In this document: positions 22,351 through 28,829 of the stretch, one piece after another | Layout of the letters: each line of letters opens with the position of its first letter | How positions within the stretch are numbered: position 1 is the stretch's first letter | Assembly (NCBI GenBank): GCA_046590705.1 | Contig: JBKJUK010000249.1 | Span: 1 to 28,829, forward strand | Direction of reading: 5' to 3' | From: JBKJUK01 sp046590705 | GTDB lineage: Bacteria > Acidobacteriota > Thermoanaerobaculia > Gp7-AA8 | Length of the DNA stretch: 28,829 nt | Notes under the pieces: generated by a model | The model's database searches: none | What the model was told of the DNA's origin: nothing | What the model saw: the letters and a program-made list of their open reading frames with translations, nothing else | Position numbers and translations under genes: made by a program

Positions 22351-23253
22351 TCACAGGTGCATCTCGCAATCGCGCCAGCCTTCGCTCTCTGTTTGAATGG
22401 TGACGTGGCCGATCTTGAAATTTCTGGTCACCAGCTCGTGCTGCGCAAGAAGTACTTCGTGATATCTCGCCTCATTTCTCACGACCACGTGTGCGCTCAT
22501 GGCATTCATGCCCGAGGTGAGCGACCAGGCGTGCAGGTCATGAACGCCGGAGACGCCGTCCACTGATTCCATGGCCTCGCGAAGTGCGGTGAGATTCACA
22601 TCGGACGGAGTACCTTCCAGCAGCACGCCCACTGCGTCGCGCAGCAGAATCCAGGTTCGCGGAAGAATGAACAGTCCGATGCCGGCTGAGATCAGCGGAT
22701 CTGCGTAGTACCAGCCGGTGGTCATCATGATGACGGCGGCCACGATGACACCGATTGAGCTCAGCATATCGGAGAGCACCTCGAAGTAGGCGCCCTTCAT
22801 GTTCAGGCTTTCTTTCGAGCTGTCGCGCAGAATCAGCATGCTCACCAGGTTGACCACGAGTCCCACTGCACCGACCAGCAGCATGGGCTTGCTGGCAATC
22901 TCTGGCGGCTTTTGAAAGCGGCTCCAGGCCTCGATCAGGATGTAAATGGAAATCCCGATCAGAACGATGGCATTGGTGAGTGCCGCGAGAATCTCGACTC
23001 GAAAGAAACCGAAGGTCCGCTCCGGCGTCGCCGGTCGCTCGGCGAACGTAATGGCGAAGAGCGCCATGGCAAGCCCCGCAACGTCGGTGAGCATATGCCC
23101 GGCGTCTGCGAGCAGGGCCAGACTCCCGGTCATGAACGCGCCGATTACTTCAGCGGCGAGATAGGCAGCGGTCAGCGCGAGCACGACCATGAGCCGCTTC
23201 TTGTTTCTTCCACTCGCGCTCTGCGCGTGCCCGTGACTATGCCCTGCGCTCAT
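22351..23253 (-). CDS. czcD: Cation diffusion facilitator, CzcD/ZitB-like
   Basis: This 300-aa inner-membrane proton antiporter exports Zn(II), Cd(II) or Co(II). An N-terminal His-rich segment (HSHGHA) is followed by six helices. The transport site residues are D50/H53/D57 in LLADAGHMLTD and D162 in FEVLSDML, where E158 replaces the His of ZitB, a known variant among CzcD proteins. A cytoplasmic C-terminal domain (about 205-290) with VHDLHAWSLTSG completes the family layout. The gene stands alone, divergent from the two-component system at 23597, with which it may share metal-dependent control. Confidence 0.93.
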   Translation of the reverse strand: MSAGHSHGHAQSASGRNKKRLMVVLALTAAYLAAEVIGAFMTGSLALLADAGHMLTDVAGLAMALFAITFAERPATPERTFGFFRVEILAALTNAIVLIGISIYILIEAWSRFQKPPEIASKPMLLVGAVGLVVNLVSMLILRDSSKESLNMKGAYFEVLSDMLSSIGVIVAAVIMMTTGWYYADPLISAGIGLFILPRTWILLRDAVGVLLEGTPSDVNLTALREAMESVDGVSGVHDLHAWSLTSGMNAMSAHVVVRNEARYHEVLLAQHELVTRNFKIGHVTIQTESEGWRDCEMHL

Positions 23254-23596
23254 CAGTCAATGCTCCCGCCTGATGATTTGACCACATTCCGGCCTCGCTC
23301 GAAGAAGCCGTGGTGCCTGGTAGCACCTGCGAACCCGTTCCCAGGTGCGGCGGACGTCATCAGCGGGACGACTATCAATTACGTCAGCATCAACGCCTGA
23401 AACGGTGGGAGCCTCAGCGTAGTGACGGAAAGTGAACAGCCCCGGGAGAAGTCGAAGGAGACGACATGGAGTAGAGGACTAGAGCAGGTGCCGGTCTCGG
23501 CACGCTCACCTGCAGGATCCTTCACTCGCCCGCAGCGGCGGGTACTGACATCCGGTTAAGCTGTAAACGGCATTGGACGTGTGAACGAGACCGAAC
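23254..23596. other. Divergent intergenic region between czcD and the response regulator
   Basis: This 343-bp stretch should hold the promoters of czcD and the two-component operon. I see a nested hairpin at 23484-23513 (GCAGGTG...CACCTGC outside, GTGCCG GTCT CGGCAC inside), which could switch between two folds, and a CCCGC/GCGGG hairpin near 23528. No MerR-type spacer, CusR-type box or known riboswitch core is recognised here. Confidence 0.4.
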
Positions 23597-24265
23597 TTGC
23601 GAATCCTGATCATCGAAGATGAAGCGAAAACCGCCAGCTACCTCGCGAAAGGTATGCGCGAAGCTTCGTATGTGGTTGATGTCGCATCCGACGGCGAAGA
23701 AGGGCTTTACCTGGCCGAGATGAATCCCTACGACTTGATCGTCTGTGACGTGATGCTCCCGAGGCGCGACGGATGGGACGTCGTTGCCTCGTTACGAAGG
23801 AGCGGAAAGTCGATCCCGATCATCCTGTTGACAGCACGGGATGCGGTGGAGGACAGGGTAAAGGGTCTGGAGCTGGGAGCCGACGACTATCTCATCAAGC
23901 CTTTTGCATTCTCTGAACTCCTGGCACGCGTCAGGTCGCTTCTCCGCAGAGGAGGTATCCGTCAGGAGGAGGTTCTGGTTTCTGGTGACCTGGTCGTCGA
24001 TCCTGTGCGTCACAAGGTCACGCGCCACGGCAAGGAGATCCTGCTGACCGCGAAGGAGTTTTCACTCCTGGCGTTGCTCATGCGTCGCAAAGGCGAAGTT
24101 CTCACGCGTACGGTCATTGCAGAGCGGGTGTGGGATATGAATTTCAACAGTGACACGAACGTCGTTGATGTTGCCATCCGACGGTTGCGGCAGAAGATCG
24201 ACGACCCCTTTGAAACAAAGGTGATCGAGACTGTTCGCGGCATGGGATACGTAATCCGTGTTTGA
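23597..24265 (+). CDS. Response regulator, CusR/CopR-like (OmpR family)
   Basis: This 222-aa regulator has a receiver domain with E7/D8, phospho-acceptor D51 (VCDVMLPRRDGW), T79 and K101 (YLIKPF), then a winged-helix domain ending in VVDVAIRRLRQKIDDPF, the form typical of copper/silver/heavy-metal regulators. The start codon is TTG at 23597, fixed by the canonical MRILIIEDE beginning; only a weak GAGA is upstream. Its stop overlaps the kinase GTG start by 8 nt. A CusR-like box downstream at 25691-25708 is a likely target. Confidence 0.9.
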   Translation: MRILIIEDEAKTASYLAKGMREASYVVDVASDGEEGLYLAEMNPYDLIVCDVMLPRRDGWDVVASLRRSGKSIPIILLTARDAVEDRVKGLELGADDYLIKPFAFSELLARVRSLLRRGGIRQEEVLVSGDLVVDPVRHKVTRHGKEILLTAKEFSLLALLMRRKGEVLTRTVIAERVWDMNFNSDTNVVDVAIRRLRQKIDDPFETKVIETVRGMGYVIRV

Positions 24266-25706
24266 AAGAGGCGTCAAACGACCATTTTCTGTGCGCAGCA
24301 GAATCGTCGTACTGGTCACCTGCACCACCGTTCTATTGCTTGCAGCGGTCGCATTCTTCCTATTCAAGGTTTTTCAAAACAATCAACGACGCGAACACGC
24401 GCGTTTTCTCACCTCGAAGCTTCAATACATCCGTTCAGAAATCCAGGGTTCACATCGAGAGGATGCTTCGGAGCTAGAAGCATTGAACGAAGTTCGCGAG
24501 GTGATCGATACCGAGAACGCTACCAGGCGTTCGGGGAAAGTCATGGTCGAAGTAAGCATGCGCGACGGCCTGCCGCTCATGCGAGTGACAGGATCGGAAT
24601 CGTTCTTCGATGCTCAGCCACCCTTTCCGCCAGCTGCGACGCGAGTGAGAACAGCGGTGTTCCGTTATTGGGAAGCGCCGTCGGGCCAGCACTTCGTTCT
24701 CAGCAGCGTTACCGTCAACACGAAGACCAGTACGCGCCTTGTGCGTGTTGCGCTCGACTGGAGCGCAGAAGAAGATCTGATCGAGGACTTCAGTAGAAAG
24801 GCCGCGATGGCGTTGCTGCTGGGGACCATTGCCTCGGCGCTGCTGGCCGCGACGATTGCTCGCCGCGCGCTTCGTCCACTCGAGAAACTCGCAGACGCAG
24901 CACGTACGATGGACGTTACACGTTTGGCCGAGCCTCTCAAAGTCGAGATGTGGCCGGCGGAACTCGCCGACGTGGGGGCAGCATTCATAGAAATGCAACG
25001 GACACTTTCGGCTTCCTTCCAGCGTCTGTCGCAGTTTTCTGCCGATCTCGCGCACGAGCTTCGCACGCCCATCTCGAATGCCATGGGCGAGGCAGAAGTG
25101 GCGCTCAGCCGCGCGCGTACGACCGAGGAATACCGGGAAGTCATCGCCTCCCTGCACGAGGAGCTAGGCCGGCTGGCCAGAATCACCGAAGAGCTCCTGT
25201 TCCTCGCGCGCAGCGAGAGAGCCTCGAACGCGTTGAACCCGACCAGCTTCGACGCACGCGAAGAAGCTCTCTCCGTCTGCGAGTACTACGCGATCTCGGC
25301 TGAGGAGAAGACGGTCGAGCTTTCGGTCGAGGGGGCGGCGAGCATCCGTGCTGATCGCGACCTGGTTCGTCGAGCGCTGAGCAATCTTCTGGCGAATGCG
25401 ATTCATTTCACGCCGCGTGGCGGCAGGGTGACGGTGAAGCTCCGTGAGAACCCTGATCACGTCGAGATGAGCGTGCTCGACACCGGAATCGGCATCGCCG
25501 ATGAGAACCAGAGGAAAATTTTCGACCGCTTCTTCAGAGCCGATGACGCGCGCGGCAATCATGCCGACGGAAGCGGTCTTGGCCTCGCCATCGTGCAGTC
25601 GATCCTTGATATGCATGGAGGGAAAATCAGCGTGTCGAGTGCGCCGGGCAAGGGATCGCTCTTCACCCTCATTTTTCCCTCGGCCACAGACATTACAAAG
25701 ATGTAA
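24258..25706 (+). CDS. Sensor histidine kinase, CusS-like heavy-metal sensor family
   Basis: This 482-aa membrane kinase has helix 1 at about 16-38, a periplasmic sensor region at about 40-178, helix 2 at about 182-202, HAMP at about 202-255, HisKA with H266 (FSADLAHELRTPIS), and HATPase with N380 (N box), G1 DTGIGI and G2 GSGLGL. Together with its CusR-like partner it is of the metal-responsive type; the sensor region lacks an obvious His/Met/Cys cluster, so the ligand is open. The start is GTG within the regulator's stop region. Its last codons are part of a CusR-like operator. Confidence 0.9.
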   Translation: MFERGVKRPFSVRSRIVVLVTCTTVLLLAAVAFFLFKVFQNNQRREHARFLTSKLQYIRSEIQGSHREDASELEALNEVREVIDTENATRRSGKVMVEVSMRDGLPLMRVTGSESFFDAQPPFPPAATRVRTAVFRYWEAPSGQHFVLSSVTVNTKTSTRLVRVALDWSAEEDLIEDFSRKAAMALLLGTIASALLAATIARRALRPLEKLADAARTMDVTRLAEPLKVEMWPAELADVGAAFIEMQRTLSASFQRLSQFSADLAHELRTPISNAMGEAEVALSRARTTEEYREVIASLHEELGRLARITEELLFLARSERASNALNPTSFDAREEALSVCEYYAISAEEKTVELSVEGAASIRADRDLVRRALSNLLANAIHFTPRGGRVTVKLRENPDHVEMSVLDTGIGIADENQRKIFDRFFRADDARGNHADGSGLGLAIVQSILDMHGGKISVSSAPGKGSLFTLIFPSATDITKM

Positions 25707-25708
25707 TC
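25691..25708. promoter_or_regulatory. CusR/HprR-type operator overlapping the kinase stop codon
   Basis: CATTACAAAGATGTAATC contains a perfect inverted repeat ATTACA-4-TGTAAT. It differs at 3 of 18 positions from the E. coli CusR/HprR box CATTACAAAATTGTAATG (from memory). It covers the last codons and TAA of the kinase gene, 45-62 bp before the PAP2 gene, a suitable activator position for the 25753-28252 operon. Confidence 0.7.
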
Positions 25709-25752
25709 GAACCGTAAGGTGAGCGTCACCGCGACGACTGTACGTTCGTTGC

Positions 25753-26718
25753 ATGATCTCCCGCCTGAAGCACCTCACCTCCGCAAGCGCGCTGATCCTG
25801 CTTACCGCGGCGTGCGCCTCCACCCGACCGCCGCTGACCGTAACGTCCGCGCTGGATGCCGTCGATGAGCGTATCTCCTCACTGCCGACAAGCAGCGTCC
25901 CCGACCTCAATTCGCCCGATGCGGGCTCTGCGACAGGAGTAACGCACCTTCCGCGGTCGGTCCGGAGCGACAACTCGAACTTCGCGTCGCAGCTGGTTCA
26001 CGATGCGGAGTCCATCGCTGTTGCCCCGCTCCGCTGGGACCGGTCCAATTGGACCAGGGCGGGCCTCGCGGCTGCCCTGGTAGGCGGAACAATGCTCCTC
26101 GATGAAGCCGCTCGTGATGCTGTCCCTGGCTCTTCGTCCAAAACTACCAACTCGATCGCTGATGCGGTAGAGCCGTTCGGCGCTGAATACTCGTGGGGCG
26201 TGCTCGGAGCTTTCTATCTCTCCGGCAGATTCCTGCAGAACGAGCGTGCGGCCGCTGTAGCCCGAGATGGACTCACGTCGAGCCTCATCGCTGCCGGCGC
26301 GATCACGCCTCTGCTGCAGCTTGCTACAGGAAGGCGTCGCCCGTCGCAGACAGAAGGAACACTCATCACCGGAGAAGGCGGACGGAGCTTTCCATCTGGC
26401 CACACGACGCAAGCATTCGCGATTGCGTCGGTCATAGCGTCTCATTATCAATCGCGATGGGTAAAGGCTGGTGCATACGGTCTGGCCGGCGCAGTTGGGT
26501 GGGCGCGCATGGAGAATAACGCGCACTTCGCATCCGATGTTCTCACCGGCGCGCTCATCGGTACGATCGTGGGGAGAACGGTGGTCAGACTCCACGGCAG
26601 CGAGCGTGTCGCCTTGGAGGCATCACCTTCACTCGATCCGAGCGCCCCTGGCGTAGCACTCACATTTCGCGCGAGCTCCACGAATGCCATTCGCGCGCTC
26701 AAAGGAGTTACACGATGA
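25753..26718 (+). CDS. PAP2-family phosphatase, predicted lipoprotein
   Basis: This 321-aa protein has a lipoprotein signal ending LLTAAC (C21). The PAP2 phosphatase signature is present: motif 1 GRRRP (193-197), motif 2 PSGH (214-217), motif 3 R252, H258, D262 (ARMENNAHFASD), where H258 is the nucleophile and H217 the acid. Family members dephosphorylate lipid phosphates such as undecaprenyl-PP or phosphatidic acid; the substrate here is unknown. The region before residue 95 is a Ser/Thr/Asp-rich linker. First gene of a three-gene operon behind the CusR-like box, overlapping the next gene by ATGA. Confidence 0.88.
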   Translation: MISRLKHLTSASALILLTAACASTRPPLTVTSALDAVDERISSLPTSSVPDLNSPDAGSATGVTHLPRSVRSDNSNFASQLVHDAESIAVAPLRWDRSNWTRAGLAAALVGGTMLLDEAARDAVPGSSSKTTNSIADAVEPFGAEYSWGVLGAFYLSGRFLQNERAAAVARDGLTSSLIAAGAITPLLQLATGRRRPSQTEGTLITGEGGRSFPSGHTTQAFAIASVIASHYQSRWVKAGAYGLAGAVGWARMENNAHFASDVLTGALIGTIVGRTVVRLHGSERVALEASPSLDPSAPGVALTFRASSTNAIRALKGVTR

Positions 26719-27437
26719 AAGGCCGATTTAGAACCATTGCTCCCACTGTCGCAGTTCTTCTCACGATCACCAGTGCTGCCTGCGTTGATCACGCGCAAGT
26801 TGATCACGCTCCGTCCAATCGCGCCCCTCTACAGAAGGCGGTTGCGGCCACACTGCCGCTTCCCGTTGAGCTGGACGAACTCGAGAGTCTCGCCGAGGAT
26901 CTGTTCGATCTAACCCTTCAAGCCCGTTGGAGCAGCGCAGAGAAACTGATTCTCCCGCTCAAGGAAGGAGTGGCTCGTGCCGAGGCTTCACAGTCGATTG
27001 AATACCGCCAGATGGAAGAAATCATTCACAGACTGGATCGCGCGATCGCAGCGAAAGATGTCAAAGCGAGCGAGCTTGCGAACGAACTCACGCGTACTGT
27101 CATCACCGCGTCAAGCACCTTCACCGGACCCGTACCAACTGAAGTCGCCCTGCTCGATTACCACGGTCGCGCGCTACGACTTTCAGCCGATGACCCGATC
27201 AGAGCGAAGGTAGTGAAGAAGGACATTGAAACCACCTGGTCTCAGGTGAAGCGGCGAGTGATCGAAGCCGGTGGCCCAACCGAGGCTGAACAGTTTGATC
27301 GATTGGTCAGCCAGTCTGGTACCACCGAATCACCCGCGAAACTGATCACACTGTCCACTGCGATCCTCGATCAAGTCGATGCGCTGGAAGACGTTTTCAT
27401 CACAGCGAGCCGCACGCATGGCGGAAGGCAGAAATGA
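26715..27437 (+). CDS. Predicted lipoprotein, unknown function
   Basis: This 240-aa protein has a lipoprotein signal ending TSAAC (C23). The mature part is mainly helical, with helices around 48-85, 90-125 and 175-235 and heptad-like Leu/Ala spacing; I recognise no domain. AAAGGAG lies 7 nt before the ATG, which overlaps the PAP2 stop by 4 nt; its own stop overlaps the next start by 4 nt. A role on the outer side of the inner membrane, together with the PAP2 and COG4705 proteins, is likely from coupling alone. Confidence 0.82.
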   Translation: MKGRFRTIAPTVAVLLTITSAACVDHAQVDHAPSNRAPLQKAVAATLPLPVELDELESLAEDLFDLTLQARWSSAEKLILPLKEGVARAEASQSIEYRQMEEIIHRLDRAIAAKDVKASELANELTRTVITASSTFTGPVPTEVALLDYHGRALRLSADDPIRAKVVKKDIETTWSQVKRRVIEAGGPTEAEQFDRLVSQSGTTESPAKLITLSTAILDQVDALEDVFITASRTHGGRQK

Positions 27438-28252
27438 GATTGCGACAGATCCAGCCGGAAGCGACTTTTGACGAAAGGACCGCTCACGCCGTGATGAGCA
27501 AGCTTCCGGAGATCACCCTTGCATTCTGGGTAATGAAGATTGCAGCGACGACGCTGGGCGAGACTGCAGGCGACTTGTTGTCGATGACGCTGAACATCGG
27601 CTACGCAGCGAGCTCGCTCCTGCTTCTCTCTGCATTCGCCCTGGTACTGATCGGCCAGTTGCTCGCCACCAGATTCCACCCGTTGCTCTACTGGTCAGTC
27701 ATTCTCGCAACCAGCACGGCCGGGACCACCATGTCCGACTACATGGATCGAACTCTCGGCCTGGGGTACGCGTACGGATCGGGTCTGCTGTCCATTCTGC
27801 TCGTGACTGTACTGACGATCTGGCGAGTCACCCTCGGTACGATTTCAGTGGAGCACGTCAGATCTCGAAAAGCGGAAAGCTTCTACTGGGGTGCAATCCT
27901 TGTTTCGAACACCCTGGGCACCGCTCTGGGCGACTTTCTCGCAGATAGCTCCGGCCTCGGATTCGGCGGTGGTGCCATCCTGATCGGAACGTTGCTCGCT
28001 GCGATCGTGCTCGCGCACTACTTCACGAACGTCTCGAGCATTGCGCTGTTCTGGATTGCGTTCGTCCTGACACGGCCATTCGGCGCAACCTTCGGAGATC
28101 TGATGACGAAAACGCCAGCCAAAGGTGGCCTTGGTTTCGGCACCGTCGGCAGCTCGGCAGTCCTGCTGGTGATCCTTCTCTCACTCGTGATGTTCACGCA
28201 ACGAACAACGCGGTCTATCGGTGACGATGACGCGGAAAGGAAGCTGCGATGA
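27434..28252 (+). CDS. COG4705-type multi-pass membrane protein
   Basis: This is a 272-aa membrane protein with about eight helices. Four copies of a G-rich acidic motif are visible: TTLGETAGDLLSMTLNIGY (39-57), STAGTTMSDYMDRTLGLGY (94-112), NTLGTALGDFLADSSGLGF (159-177) and RPFGATFGDLMTKT (214-227), followed by GGLGFG. The repeated (G/S)D within helix pairs suggests an internal fourfold duplication and possible ion-conducting acidic sites. The family is annotated only as uncharacterised membrane-anchored protein. Coupled by ATGA to the lipoprotein gene, and downstream of a metal-type two-component system, so a metal-linked membrane function is inferred. The end of the protein is charged and cytoplasmic-like. 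Confidence 0.85.
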   Translation: MRLRQIQPEATFDERTAHAVMSKLPEITLAFWVMKIAATTLGETAGDLLSMTLNIGYAASSLLLLSAFALVLIGQLLATRFHPLLYWSVILATSTAGTTMSDYMDRTLGLGYAYGSGLLSILLVTVLTIWRVTLGTISVEHVRSRKAESFYWGAILVSNTLGTALGDFLADSSGLGFGGGAILIGTLLAAIVLAHYFTNVSSIALFWIAFVLTRPFGATFGDLMTKTPAKGGLGFGTVGSSAVLLVILLSLVMFTQRTTRSIGDDDAERKLR

Positions 28253-28291
28253 AACAGCAGAACCAGCGCAGCCGTGGACCATCGTAAACGC

Positions 28292-28829
28292 TCACGGATG
28301 ACAGTCATTGCAGTGTTCTCCGCGTACCGCTTCCCAACCTTCTTTCACGATGATCGGCACCATCACCAGCGCGGCCAGCGGGTCTGCCCACCACCAGCCG
28401 ACGGTGGCGTTCAGCACCAGGCCTGCCAGGAGGATCGCTGAGAGATAAGTGCAGATCTGCGTCTGGGTGGCATCGGCGTGCATTGCGGCGCTACCGATCG
28501 ATCGCGCAACGCGCCGTTTGGCGCGGACGAGAAGCGGCATCACCACGACCGAAACCGCCGCCAGCACGATCCCGACGATGCTCTCCTCCGGTGCCTCTCG
28601 GCGTACCAGCGCCATCACTGCGTCGAACGTTACGTAGGCGCCGAGAATGAAAAACGACACGCCGACAATCCGGAGCGCACGCTTTTCCATTCTCTCGCGA
28701 CGGCTCTCGTCTGCATCCCCGTAGAGGCGCCATAGTAGAGCGAAGCCCGAGATCACCTCGATGCCGCTGTCGAAACCGAAGCCGACGAGCGCGATGCTGC
28801 CGGCGAGAAGGCCGGAGGCGATGGCGATC
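28292..28829 (-). CDS. Cation diffusion facilitator-type transporter, 5-prime part outside window
   Basis: The frame stays open to the window edge, giving 178 visible codons of the C-terminal part. The sequence upstream of the GTG at 28756 still reads as family protein (SIALVGFGFDSGIEVISG), so the gene is truncated by the window and not started there. Metal-site residues are D and E in FDSGIEV and H/D in MHADATQTQICTYL; GWWWADPLAALV is the usual last helix. The tail GEHCNDCHP adds a CxxCH that could bind metal. It converges on the COG4705 gene, 39 bp away. Substrate (Zn, Cd, Co, Fe, Mn) unknown. Confidence 0.88.
   Translation of the reverse strand, partial: IAIASGLLAGSIALVGFGFDSGIEVISGFALLWRLYGDADESRRERMEKRALRIVGVSFFILGAYVTFDAVMALVRREAPEESIVGIVLAAVSVVVMPLLVRAKRRVARSIGSAAMHADATQTQICTYLSAILLAGLVLNATVGWWWADPLAALVMVPIIVKEGWEAVRGEHCNDCHP

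Noticed and set aside
23254..23596. Possible cobalamin or other riboswitch
   Set aside because: Hairpins are present, but I could not find the conserved B12 box or any other known aptamer core.
25164..25973. Minus-strand ORF of 269 codons
   Set aside because: It is a shadow of the CusS-like kinase C-terminus and the PAP2 gene start; composition is Arg/Ser/Glu-rich without domain features.

Overview
The window is 28.8 kb of moderately GC-rich bacterial chromosome. It carries about 28 protein genes and an unusual load of short palindromic repeats between them. The repeat classes, the homogentisate cluster and the rpmE/DUF1385/prfA arrangement suggest an Acidobacteriota-like or related soil/environmental bacterium. 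That is an impression from style, with no marker gene to prove it. I saw no rRNA, tRNA, CRISPR array or intact insertion sequence.

Layout. (1) 197-754: a hemerythrin-like gene. (2) 918-5855, minus strand: tyrosine/phenylalanine catabolism through homogentisate, hppD - hmgA - an unknown gene (ATGA-coupled to hmgA) - fahA; no maleylacetoacetate isomerase is seen. (3) 6007-8497, minus strand: rpmE - DUF1385 membrane protein - prfA, with a clear terminator before prfA. (4) 9161-16651, minus strand: a complete phosphate uptake and sensing operon, pstS-pstC-pstA-pstB-phoU-phoB-phoR, followed by an overlapping PHP-family phosphatase gene. A PHO-box-like direct repeat lies in front of pstS. (5) 17058-19705, plus strand: ppk1 (polyphosphate kinase) followed at 14 nt by a small lysine-tailed protein of unknown function. 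(6) 20114-21860: a mercury-type island with a MerP-like protein (plus strand) converging on a minus-strand operon. That operon has a mer-type operator/promoter, merR, a 49-aa Cys-rich protein and a CcdA/DsbD-like membrane protein. (7) 21911-22188: a large inverted repeat around a remnant that looks like the C-terminus of a REP-associated (IS200-like) transposase. (8) 22351-28829: metal homeostasis. A CDF exporter (minus strand), a CusR/CusS-like two-component system, a CusR-type box, then a tightly coupled PAP2 phosphatase/lipoprotein/COG4705 operon, and a second CDF transporter running off the window end.

Most notable observation. The CcdA-like gene of the mer-type operon has its good start and ribosome binding site at 21180, but its frame is interrupted once, at codon 36, by an in-frame TGA directly before a Pro-Cys motif. 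The protein sequence reads sensibly on both sides of the TGA. The RNA just downstream folds into a 7-bp hairpin with an AGGU loop, and the GGU lies 18 nt after the UGA. This is the same spacing, and the same GCAGGU core, as I remember for the E. coli fdhF SECIS. The gene is therefore a strong candidate for a selenocysteine (Sec-Pro-Cys) membrane protein under mercury-type MerR control.

Other points worth following are the ppk1-linked lysine-rich protein, the unknown gene coupled to hmgA, the phosphatase appended to the Pho operon, the CusR-like box overlapping a stop codon, and at least five classes of intergenic palindromic repeats that nest inside one another.
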